In this document: in pieces, positions 26,374 through 33,275 of the stretch
How the letters are laid out: each line of letters opens with the position of its first letter
Numbering within the stretch: the stretch's first letter is position 1
Origin: Bacteroidales bacterium
GTDB taxonomy: Bacteria; Bacteroidota; Bacteroidia; Bacteroidales; GCA-2748055
Assembly (NCBI GenBank): GCA_021738565.1
Contig: JAIPBT010000028.1
Coordinates: 1 to 52,074 of the forward strand
Direction of reading: 5' to 3'
Length of the DNA stretch: 52,074 bases
Position numbers and translations under genes: made by a program
The notes under the pieces: model-generated
What the model saw: only the letters and a program-made list of their open reading frames with translations
The model's database searches: none
What the model was told of the DNA's origin: nothing

Positions 26374-27000
26374 TTATAAGTGTTTCAAAGCATTTAACAT
26401 TCCAGCAAATTTGAGAGTATAGCTGTCATTGTATTTTCTTTCAAATTCATCCAATTCGTCAATTGAATTTAAATTCCAATAATAGTAAAGATGCTTATTA
26501 TCCCTATCTCGTTCGCTAAGTAAAGTAATGTTTTCAAAATTTAAATCAGGAAGATTCTGTCTTATTATTCTGCACTGACCGGGTTGAATCTTTGGTTTTC
26601 CTGTTTCATTATCTAAAAACGCCTGAACATATGCTTCGCCATAAATGGGATTTTTTTCAATTCCTTGAAATTCAATTTTACCTTGAAAATCAAATCTTCC
26701 GTATGCAATTGAAGTTGTTAGCATATAGTTGTATTCAATCATTTGCTGATTAATTAATTTTATTGCATTCAGAAGAGTCAACAGCTTGTTTTCGATAGTA
26801 CCATTTCTCGAAAACAGAATTCCACAATCTGAAACAAAGAATCCTTCAACATTATTCTGTTCTCTTAATATGTTAAAACCTATCTGATAAAAATGTCTTA
26901 TTGCTTCAAGTGCAACTGCATCACTTCTCATCAACTCTTTGAATCCTGAAATATCAGTAAATGCTACAAATGTTTCTCCGTTGAAATCTTCTATCGGCAT
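26374..27000 (-). CDS. Small class III nucleotidyl-cyclase-like protein
   Basis: 208 residues that match the layout of a single class III cyclase homology domain. FVAFTDISGFKELM supplies the first metal-binding Asp (Asp16). VEGFFVSDCGILF supplies a second Asp (Asp58) 42 residues later, close to the spacing in adenylate/guanylate cyclases. NPIYGEAYVQAFLDNE near 135-150 matches the later GxxVNxAxRLE-type block. No membrane segment or sensor domain is present, so it should be cytoplasmic. Stand-alone small cyclases of this sort are known in antiphage cyclic-pyrimidine signalling, but here no standard Pycsar effector is adjacent. It is the first gene of the cassette with the ParB-domain protein and the DNA methylase. 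Catalytic activity and product are unproven. Confidence 0.7.
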   Translation of the reverse strand: MPIEDFNGETFVAFTDISGFKELMRSDAVALEAIRHFYQIGFNILREQNNVEGFFVSDCGILFSRNGTIENKLLTLLNAIKLINQQMIEYNYMLTTSIAYGRFDFQGKIEFQGIEKNPIYGEAYVQAFLDNETGKPKIQPGQCRIIRQNLPDLNFENITLLSERDRDNKHLYYYWNLNSIDELDEFERKYNDSYTLKFAGMLNALKHL

Positions 27001-27462
27001 AGGTTCCGTTTATTTTGTACCCAACATCTATGTATATCAAATTGAGTTTTCTTATAATTTACTTCTGTGTTTCCCTTCATAATTTGTTTGGCTTAACACA
27101 GGTATCATTGGTAAATTAACATCTATCTGATGTACAAATCAAATTCCCTCAGTAGCTTCTTATATAAAAATAAGAAAAAATTTAACATGGGGAGAAAATA
27201 TTACAATGTATTCAGCCGAATCATTTTTCTTATATAGTATGACCCGTCGTAATTATTTAGACTTGATTCTTTCATTATCGGATTCCTAAAAAACAGTTGT
27301 GCCTGTCCTCTGCGGTTCTGCTTGCCGTTGCACCTGTGATACTATACAAGCTCAGTTGCAAATACTGGATCTCTCGTCATTTCAGCCCTGGTAAAAATCA
27401 TGAGATACGTATCAAGGCGGTAACTCTTGAAAATAGTAAACCACTGATTCAATAAACGAGAA
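27001..27462. other. Intergenic region between the cassette and tRNA-Pro
   Basis: Roughly 460 AT-rich bases lie between the cyclase-like gene and the tRNA terminator. They should include the promoter of the leftward cassette, but no clean TTTG/TAnnTTTG pair was found on the minus strand. No gene, insertion-sequence remnant or repeat of the tRNA 3' end was found. Confidence 0.45.
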
Positions 27463-27504
27463 TAAAAAAAAGGTACACAATCCACTATCGAACTGTATAC
27501 CTTT
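27463..27504 (-). terminator. Terminator downstream of tRNA-Pro
   Basis: Read on the minus strand, AAAGGTATAC (27504-27495) pairs with GTGTACCTTT (27478-27469) with one G-T pair and is followed by a run of T (27468-27463). It lies about 38 bp after the tRNA 3' end and fits an intrinsic terminator of the tRNA transcript, separating it from the cyclase-ParB-methylase cassette. Confidence 0.65.
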
Positions 27505-27541
27505 CTGTAAACCGCTGTTTTAAAAACCTTCTGTATCCCAG

Positions 27542-27616
27542 TCGGGGTAGCAGGATTTGAACCTGCGACCCCCTGCTCCCAAAGCAGGTGCGCTAACCGG
27601 ACTGCGCTATACCCCG
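27542..27616 (-). tRNA. tRNA-Pro(TGG)
   Basis: 75-nt cloverleaf on the minus strand: acceptor CGGGGTA/TACCCCG with discriminator A, D-stem GCGC/GCGC, anticodon stem CCTGC/GCAGG around loop TTTGGGA (anticodon TGG), long GGGTC variable region, T-arm GCAGG-TTCAAAT-CCTGC. CCA is not encoded. The 3' end points toward the cyclase-ParB-methylase cassette, the side where tRNA-targeting elements insert, although no repeated 3' end was seen. Confidence 0.96.
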
Positions 27617-27705
27617 TCTTACCCACCGTAGCTTTCTTTGAGGACCGTAGCCTTTGGCGCAGGCCTTAGCGTAGGAGGACTCAACCAACCATCATTTTCG
27701 CGGTG

Positions 27706-27713
27706 CAAATGTA
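27706..27713 (-). promoter_or_regulatory. -7 box for the tRNA-Pro transcript
   Basis: TACATTTG on the minus strand matches the Bacteroidota -7 consensus TAnnTTTG and lies 90 bp upstream of the tRNA 5' end. No clear -33 TTTG is seen at the right spacing, so it is a tentative promoter. Confidence 0.4.
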
Positions 27714-27746
27714 TCATTAATTTTTAAATACCCGGGGGTATTGCGG

Positions 27747-28958
27747 CTAATTTTTTGACGCTGATTTTGCTTCTTCTTCAAGGAAAGCTCCAAATGCAGG
27801 CGACGCTTTCCATTTTTCATCCTCCCGCTCCCAGACCGAGTAAAACCTGAAGGACACGGGCTTCCCTTCTTCCGCTGCCAGGTGCACACAATAGGTCTCC
27901 GTGATCCCTTCCCCGGTATCGGGAGTTGTACTGGTTCCCTTGAAATCCTTCTCTGAAACCAGGATCCCCATCCCCAGTGTAGTGGTATCCTCCGATTGCA
28001 GGTCGTGCGTGTAAAATGCCCGGAAATTACCGGCAGTTACTTCATGCAACTCATCGCTCTTTTTGTTTACAATGCCTGTTACAAGTTGAAGCGGTTCATC
28101 GGTGCCTGTATAGGTCACTTCACTTTCATAACAATACTTGCCAGCCTCAATGGTTACATCATGAACCACGTCCAGTTCCTGGTCGTCCATCTTCCATCCT
28201 TTAAACTCAAACCGGAAGATGCTCCTCAACGGACCTTCAACCAATACTTTGCAGGTGCCAACTCCATTGTCCCCTACCCTGTATAATGAATCTTTGTACA
28301 TGTATGCAATGCTTCCGGCCCCCAATGAGTTCCCTACCTTCAATACATCCACACCCCAATCCGGATTGAACTCATGGTAACCCGGGTTGTCCTTGTAGCC
28401 CACTTCATCCAGGACCATCTCTTCCGTCACCTTCCCGAAAATATCCATTCCGTTGCGCCGGTCGAAATAATTGCGGAACCCGACTTTGTCGTTTTCCCAG
28501 GCAATCCCCTCCATCTGCCAGACCTTCTGTGTCTCTGTATTGATGGCATGTGTTTCCCTGGTTGCAAAGTCAACCTCCCTGTAATCCTCATCCTTTCTGG
28601 AAAACCTGATGTTGGTCCGGGTTTTAAATTCCGGATATTCCTCCTCATTGACGAAGGTTATTAATACTTTCTTCTCCTCCCCGGCATCCAGGTCGACCAT
28701 AAAAAACAACTCATCCCAGCTTCCGTCACCATCCAGGTCATCCGCCTGGGATGGGATATAATTTCCGGATTGATCCTTCACAACCGGCAGCAAATCCTCA
28801 GGAACCCCTGTCTTTTCCGCGATATAATCACGGTTTAGTTCCACACCCCGGTCGGCCACAGGCATATCAGATGAATTTTTGATCGCGAATTTATAACCAT
28901 CACCTGGTGAACAGGAAAACACCAGCAAAGCAATTAAAACAAAAACAATATTTTTCAT
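27747..28958 (-). CDS. DUF4861-family lipoprotein
   Basis: 403-residue lipoprotein (signal ending LLVFSCSPGDG) of the DUF4861 family, which in Bacteroidota is often encoded beside pectin, alginate or other uronate genes. The body is beta-rich, with WDELFFMVDLDAGEEKKV near residue 85, NYFDRRNGMDIFGK near 165 and a YRVGDNGVGTCKVLVEGP block near 230. Function is not established; it may be a carbohydrate-active or binding protein acting outside the cytoplasm. It is third in the leftward run kduI-kduD-DUF4861 and separated from kduD by 115 bp carrying two AATCCGGATT palindromes. Confidence 0.8.
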   Translation of the reverse strand: MKNIVFVLIALLVFSCSPGDGYKFAIKNSSDMPVADRGVELNRDYIAEKTGVPEDLLPVVKDQSGNYIPSQADDLDGDGSWDELFFMVDLDAGEEKKVLITFVNEEEYPEFKTRTNIRFSRKDEDYREVDFATRETHAINTETQKVWQMEGIAWENDKVGFRNYFDRRNGMDIFGKVTEEMVLDEVGYKDNPGYHEFNPDWGVDVLKVGNSLGAGSIAYMYKDSLYRVGDNGVGTCKVLVEGPLRSIFRFEFKGWKMDDQELDVVHDVTIEAGKYCYESEVTYTGTDEPLQLVTGIVNKKSDELHEVTAGNFRAFYTHDLQSEDTTTLGMGILVSEKDFKGTSTTPDTGEGITETYCVHLAAEEGKPVSFRFYSVWEREDEKWKASPAFGAFLEEEAKSASKN

Positions 28959-28978
28959 ATTCGGGGAGATTTAATAGA

Positions 28979-29056
28979 AAAATCCGGATTCTGCCAACTA
29001 ACCAATTACTAACATATTCGTGAAGAGAATCATGAAAGGCGAAGAATCCGGATTTT
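28979..29056. promoter_or_regulatory. Perfect 14-bp inverted repeat pair between kduD and the DUF4861 gene
   Basis: AAAATCCGGATTCT at 28979-28992 is perfectly complementary to AGAATCCGGATTTT at 29043-29056. Each arm also contains the self-palindrome AATCCGGATT (28981-28990, 29045-29054), with centres 64 bp apart. It can be read as a long hairpin with a T-rich 3' side on the minus strand (attenuator or processing site), or as two CG-centred operators for a dimeric repressor. Confidence 0.5.
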
Positions 29057-29073
29057 ATAATGCTAATATAAGA

Positions 29074-29865
29074 CTATTTTTCATTACTTGGTTTACCGAT
29101 CGTCGCCAAAATACCACCATCCACATACACTACCACACCGTTCACAAAATTGGAGGCATCGGAGGCCAGGAAAATTGCTGTTCCGGCCAGGTCTGATGGA
29201 TCACCCCACCTTCCAGCCGGTGTCCTGTCTATTATAAAATCATTGAAAGGATGGCCGTCAACCCGGATCGGCGCCGTCTGCTCAGTTGCAAAATATCCCG
29301 GACCAATTCCGTTGATCTGGATGTTGTGCTTTGCCCATTCAGTGGCCATGTTCCTTGTAAGCATCTTTAAGCCACCCTTGGCTGCCGCGTAAGCCGAAAC
29401 AGTGTTCCGTCCAAGCTCACTCATCATGGAACACATGTTGATGATCTTCCCGTACCCCCTTTTTATCATCCCGGGAACAATGGCCTTCGACATGATAAAC
29501 GGACCGGTCAGGTCCACATCCAAAACCTCCCTGAACTCATCGGCCTTCATCTCAAGGATCGGGATCCGTTTGATAATTCCGGCATTGTTTACAAGGATAT
29601 CAATCGGCCCCACCTCCTTTTCTATTTTCGGCACCATCTCCTCTACTGCAGACTCATCCGTGACATCCAATTCATACATCACCGCATCAATACCCTTGCC
29701 GGCATATTCCTTCTTTGCATGTTCAAGTTTTTCAGGCAAAATGTCATTGACAACGATCCGTGCACCGGCCTCTGCCAGTCCGGTTGCAATGGCCATTCCC
29801 AATCCGTGTGTGGCACCGGTAACCAGCGCCGTTTTACCTGTAAGATCGAATAGTTTTACCGACAT
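29074..29865 (-). CDS. kduD: 2-dehydro-3-deoxy-D-gluconate 5-dehydrogenase (SDR)
   Basis: 263-residue short-chain dehydrogenase. The NAD-binding motif TGATHGLG is near residue 17-24, NNAGI near 94, and the catalytic Ser and Tyr-x3-Lys lie in NMCSMMSELG and SAYAAAKGG near 145-165. KduD interconverts 3-deoxy-D-glycero-2,5-hexodiulosonate and 2-keto-3-deoxy-D-gluconate in the breakdown of unsaturated uronates. The assignment rests on KduD-like features such as the C-terminal VYVDGGILATIGKPSNE and on kduI 58 bp upstream. KDG kinase and aldolase are not in the window. Confidence 0.92.
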   Translation of the reverse strand: MSVKLFDLTGKTALVTGATHGLGMAIATGLAEAGARIVVNDILPEKLEHAKKEYAGKGIDAVMYELDVTDESAVEEMVPKIEKEVGPIDILVNNAGIIKRIPILEMKADEFREVLDVDLTGPFIMSKAIVPGMIKRGYGKIINMCSMMSELGRNTVSAYAAAKGGLKMLTRNMATEWAKHNIQINGIGPGYFATEQTAPIRVDGHPFNDFIIDRTPAGRWGDPSDLAGTAIFLASDASNFVNGVVVYVDGGILATIGKPSNEK

Positions 29866-29923
29866 AGTTTTCGTATTAGGTTGATTTCTATATGTTTTCT
29901 TAAATTAATCCCACAACCCCCTT

Positions 29924-30766
29924 CTACCTCAATTCCTTCGGTCCATATCCATCCATATCGCCATAATCCAAATTCTCTCCGGCCATGCCCCAGATAAAAA
30001 TATAATTACTGGTTCCCGCTGCAGCATGGATCGACCAAGAGGGGGAAACTACAGCCTCCTCATTGTGCAGCCAGATGTGCCTTGTTTCCTTCGGATCCCC
30101 AAGGAAATGGCAGATCGCCTGGTCGTCAGGCACCTCAAAATAAAAGTAAGCTTCCATCCTGCGGCTGTGCAAATGCACAGGCATGGTGTTCCAGACACTC
30201 CCTGCCTTCAACTCGGTCATTCCCATCTGCAACTGACAAATATCCACAACAGAATTAACGATCAGCTTATTGATCTTTCTGGCATTGCTGGATTCCAATG
30301 CCCCCAGTTCAACCACCTCGGCATCCTCCAGGGTAATGTGCTTTACCGGGTATGACTTGTGGGCAGGGGCCGAGTTGAAATAAAACCTCGAAGGATTGTT
30401 TTTGTCTCCGCTAATGAATTCAACAGATTTGGCTCCTGCTCCTATGTATAACGCTTCCTTGTATTCCAGGTTGTATTCTTTTCCATCAACTTTAACGGTT
30501 CCTTTCGGTCCGACATTGATCACACCTGCTTCCCTCCTGTCACAAAAATGTTCCGCCTTCAACGGATCTATGGCTTCAAGTAAAAGTGGCCCATCCAACG
30601 GAACAGCTCCTCCAACAATAAATCGATCATTCATCGAATATACCATGTTCACATCCCCGGGCACCATGATGTTCTGTACAAGGAAATGCTTTCTTATCGT
30701 TTCGGTATCATAATGCTTTGCATCATCAGGATGGTTCGAGTAACGAATCTCGTAGTTTGTTGCCAT
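29924..30766 (-). CDS. kduI: 5-keto-4-deoxyuronate isomerase
   Basis: 280-residue zinc cupin isomerase that converts 5-dehydro-4-deoxy-D-glucuronate (DKI) to 2,5-diketo-3-deoxygluconate, the step before KduD. Typical family sequence includes RYSNHPDDAKHYDTETIRKHF at the N-terminus (spelled across residues 7-27), the metal ligands in PVHLHSRRMEAYFYFEV and a later WSIHAAAG. The length is normal. It is the first gene of the uronate unit, with a good promoter directly upstream at 30792-30823. Confidence 0.95.
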   Translation of the reverse strand: MATNYEIRYSNHPDDAKHYDTETIRKHFLVQNIMVPGDVNMVYSMNDRFIVGGAVPLDGPLLLEAIDPLKAEHFCDRREAGVINVGPKGTVKVDGKEYNLEYKEALYIGAGAKSVEFISGDKNNPSRFYFNSAPAHKSYPVKHITLEDAEVVELGALESSNARKINKLIVNSVVDICQLQMGMTELKAGSVWNTMPVHLHSRRMEAYFYFEVPDDQAICHFLGDPKETRHIWLHNEEAVVSPSWSIHAAAGTSNYIFIWGMAGENLDYGDMDGYGPKELR

Positions 30767-30791
30767 TGCATCTGGATTTTATTATTTCCAA

Positions 30792-30823
30792 CAAATATAA
30801 TCGAATAGAAAGGAAGCTACAAG
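30792..30823 (-). promoter_or_regulatory. kduI promoter
   Basis: On the minus strand CTTG (30823-30820), a 20-base spacer and TATATTTG (30799-30792) closely match TTTG-N19-21-TAnnTTTG. The expected start near 30785 gives a leader of about 20 bases before the kduI ATG. Confidence 0.65.
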
Positions 30824-30884
30824 TTATTGTTTGATCAATACATAAAGGGGGATTCACCCTGGAAAGGTAAATCTACTTTTTTCT

Positions 30885-30902
30885 TATATTTGAAACCGGT
30901 TT
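30885..30902 (+). promoter_or_regulatory. -7 box abutting a CG-centred palindrome
   Basis: TATATTTG (30885-30892) fits TAnnTTTG on the plus strand and is followed at once by AAACCGGTTT (30893-30902), a perfect LacI-like palindrome covering the expected transcription start. No -33 TTTG is seen at the usual distance. The site lies between kduI and the 63-codon remnant and could serve either direction. Confidence 0.45.
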
Positions 30903-30924
30903 ACCTTATACAAACTTACTGTCG

Positions 30925-31116
30925 ATGAATTCAGCAAAAAAAACGGCAACTCCTGCCGGGCTCGATATGGGACTGTTTTTTGAGAACCCCGACAAATCCG
31001 TTGCGGGCCTGCTTGTAAACAGAGGGGAAACTGTTAAAATGCTCACCATTGAGATCGAAGGCAAAGCTTATGCCTTCAGGCTGAAGCCGAATTCATTCAA
31101 CTCACTTCAGATATAA
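30925..31116 (+). pseudogene. Short ORF resembling the C-terminal end of a glycoside hydrolase
   Basis: 63 codons. Residues 20-63 (VAGLLVNRGETVKML, then YAFRLKPNSFNSLQI) resemble the final beta-strands of GH30-like or similar glycosidases, whose C-terminal beta-sandwich ends with an N-R/L-S pattern and a PxxSFxTxxI motif. No catalytic domain is present upstream. Best explained as a remnant left by an internal deletion that kept the promoter side and the tail. It may also be an unrelated small protein; confidence is low. It lies 18 bp upstream of the YhhN gene. Confidence 0.4.
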
Positions 31117-31134
31117 TATTTAAACCTGACGATT

Positions 31135-31833
31135 ATGACCCGGAGAAATCTGATTTTAACCATTGTATTTGCTATAATTGTACTGGCGGAACTGACGGGA
31201 AGGCTGATAGAAAATATTACCCTGGAATATCTTTCCAAGCCGCTAATAATGATATGGATCACCATCTATTTCCTGCTGAATGCAAAAAAGAGAACTTTTC
31301 GGACCGGTGTGCTCTTTGCATTTTTCTTCAGCTGGGTGGGTGATATGTTCCTGATGTTTTCCGACGGGTATGACAATGAAATGTTCTTTTATGCAGGCGT
31401 CGGGGGATTTTTCTTCGCACAGGTATCCTATATCATGGTATTTCTTCTGAACACTGAAAACAACATTAAAGGTCTGCTGCTGAGAAATCCATTGTGGATA
31501 ATACCGTTTGTCGGTTACGGAGCCCTGATTTATATCATTCTCTATCCAAGTCTGGAAGGCATCATGGTGCCTGTAATTCCGGTTTATGCGATTTCCCTTA
31601 TCGGAATGTCGCTGGCTGCGCTGAACAGGCGGGACAGGGTAAACCTGGAAAGTTTTCAATTGGTTTTCACAGGTTCCGTATTCTTTGTAATCTCCGATAG
31701 CCTGATCGCCATCAATAAATTTCATGCGGAAATACCCCGGGCAGGTTTTTTGATCATGTTTACCTATATCCTTGCTCAATACCTGATCATGCGCGGACTG
31801 ATCCTTGAACGGGAGAAACCGGTTTCACGTTAA
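31135..31833 (+). CDS. YhhN/TMEM86-family membrane protein (lysoplasmalogenase-like)
   Basis: 232-residue membrane protein with about eight hydrophobic segments. The family signatures are present: SKPLIMIW near residue 35, FSWVGDMFLM near 65-75, and FFVISDSLIAINKF near 180-195; the Asp residues in these two motifs are the conserved polar positions of YhhN. The animal homologue TMEM86B hydrolyses lysoplasmalogens; activity in bacteria is mostly inferred. The gene is convergent with the NRAMP-like transporter (36 bp between stops). Confidence 0.85.
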   Translation: MTRRNLILTIVFAIIVLAELTGRLIENITLEYLSKPLIMIWITIYFLLNAKKRTFRTGVLFAFFFSWVGDMFLMFSDGYDNEMFFYAGVGGFFFAQVSYIMVFLLNTENNIKGLLLRNPLWIIPFVGYGALIYIILYPSLEGIMVPVIPVYAISLIGMSLAALNRRDRVNLESFQLVFTGSVFFVISDSLIAINKFHAEIPRAGFLIMFTYILAQYLIMRGLILEREKPVSR

Positions 31834-31869
31834 CCATCCGACTTTTTAACTGTCTCAGATCCTGGTAAT

Positions 31870-33270
31870 TTAAAACAATACCGCGGGAAGTTGTACCACG
31901 CAAAAATAGGTAAAAAAGAAAGCCGCTACGACCAATCCAACACCTATGCTCCAGTGCGGCCTTACCAGTTTTTTAACTTCATCATTGAAAAACCGCGGCA
32001 TGATAAAATACAAACCAAAAAATACCACGGCGGCCTGAAATGGCGTAAGCAACAAACCCTCGAAAACTGCGGCAAACTTAACCAATACCACAGGCTTGTA
32101 TCCCAGTGTAAAAATTATGACCATACTGGCAATTGAAAGTAATACAAGGATGGTACGGAACTGCGTCTTCCAGGAATACTTTCTTGCTGTTTCAGGCAGA
32201 CAAAGCCGGAAAGTATCAGACAACAGCCTTGGCCACCCGGCAAGCTGTCCGATCTGCGTTGAAAGCAGTGCAGCGGTTCCCCCCAACACAAACAGGAAAG
32301 CTCCCCCGCTTCCCCAATTTGCTGCAAATAATTCTGACAGTTGAAGTGCAACCATTTCACCTTCAGGCACTACCTGCGTTTCTCCCAGGATCCCTGCACC
32401 GGCAATCAGGAATCCACTTGTTGCAACGATCCCGATTACCATGGCAATTGAAGCATCCATTGTCACGAACCTGTTCCAACTTTTAATAACCAATGCCTGT
32501 CCCCTGTCCACCTGTTTGAGTTTCTTAAGATCTGCTGATTTTCCGTATCCATCTTTGCTTGTCATCCCGTAACCGGCGCCGATGACCCAGTATGAATACC
32601 AAACCTGGCTGGCAAAACCGCCCGCTCCCCATCCAAGCAGCGGCAGAACCTCTTTCCACGGATTCTCATCCACACCTTTTTCAATGGCCCATTGCGGTAC
32701 GAATGGTTCAGAAGGGATGAGTCCCTTGAAAAATTCCGCGGCAGCCGGAAAAACATTTACTGAAACATAAATGACTCCAATAATAACAGTTACTACAAGC
32801 ACACTCATGCTGATCTTCAGCCATCTAAACTCACCCTTCCACGAAACGAAAAATGCGATCAGCGTAATCAGCCACCCGCAAACAAACCTCGGAATATGCG
32901 TCAGGTGGGCAAGAAAAATTCCTCCTGCGGACGCGACGGATCCTATTGAAAAAGCCGCGGCAGCAAGCTGTATCACCATGATCAGCCATACTGCCCAGTG
33001 CGCAGGTCCGGGCAGCCTGTCAAACAGGTCTATCATGCCCTCGCCTGTTGTCACCGTGTAGCGGGCACCCGCCATCCCGATCCAGAATTTCAGGAAAATA
33101 CCGATAACAACGGCCCATAAAATGCCCGTACCAAGCAGTGCTCCTGCCCTTGTTGCAATGATCACCTCACCGGATCCGATATACTCTGAAACCCATACCA
33201 GTGACGGACCGATCAGTGCAAGTGCGGCAAAACCTACCGGGGCTTTTTTAACAACAGGACTTTTTGTCAT
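31870..33270 (-). CDS. NRAMP-related transporter lacking the canonical DPGN and MPH metal motifs
   Basis: 466-residue polytopic protein with about eleven membrane segments and overall NRAMP/APC-fold likeness. In TM1, where metal-transporting NRAMPs have DPGN, this protein reads SEYIGSGEVIIATRAGALLG (residues 28-47). The TM6 region MDASIAMVIGIVATSG has no MPH. It therefore belongs to the divergent NRAMP-like branch, whose substrate is not the usual Mn/Fe set or is unknown. It starts 5 bp after the stop of the upstream DUF5686 gene and is very likely co-transcribed with it. Confidence 0.8.
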   Translation of the reverse strand: MTKSPVVKKAPVGFAALALIGPSLVWVSEYIGSGEVIIATRAGALLGTGILWAVVIGIFLKFWIGMAGARYTVTTGEGMIDLFDRLPGPAHWAVWLIMVIQLAAAAFSIGSVASAGGIFLAHLTHIPRFVCGWLITLIAFFVSWKGEFRWLKISMSVLVVTVIIGVIYVSVNVFPAAAEFFKGLIPSEPFVPQWAIEKGVDENPWKEVLPLLGWGAGGFASQVWYSYWVIGAGYGMTSKDGYGKSADLKKLKQVDRGQALVIKSWNRFVTMDASIAMVIGIVATSGFLIAGAGILGETQVVPEGEMVALQLSELFAANWGSGGAFLFVLGGTAALLSTQIGQLAGWPRLLSDTFRLCLPETARKYSWKTQFRTILVLLSIASMVIIFTLGYKPVVLVKFAAVFEGLLLTPFQAAVVFFGLYFIMPRFFNDEVKKLVRPHWSIGVGLVVAAFFFTYFCVVQLPAVLF

Positions 33271-33275
33271 AACAA

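Noticed and set aside
24072-27616. tRNA-targeted genomic island with att sites
   Set aside because: The position next to tRNA-Pro is suggestive, but no integrase gene and no second copy of the tRNA 3' end were found in the window.
27342-27626. 94-codon leftward frame
   Set aside because: It is translated through the tRNA-Pro gene (SNPATPTGIQ signature of a translated tRNA 3' half).
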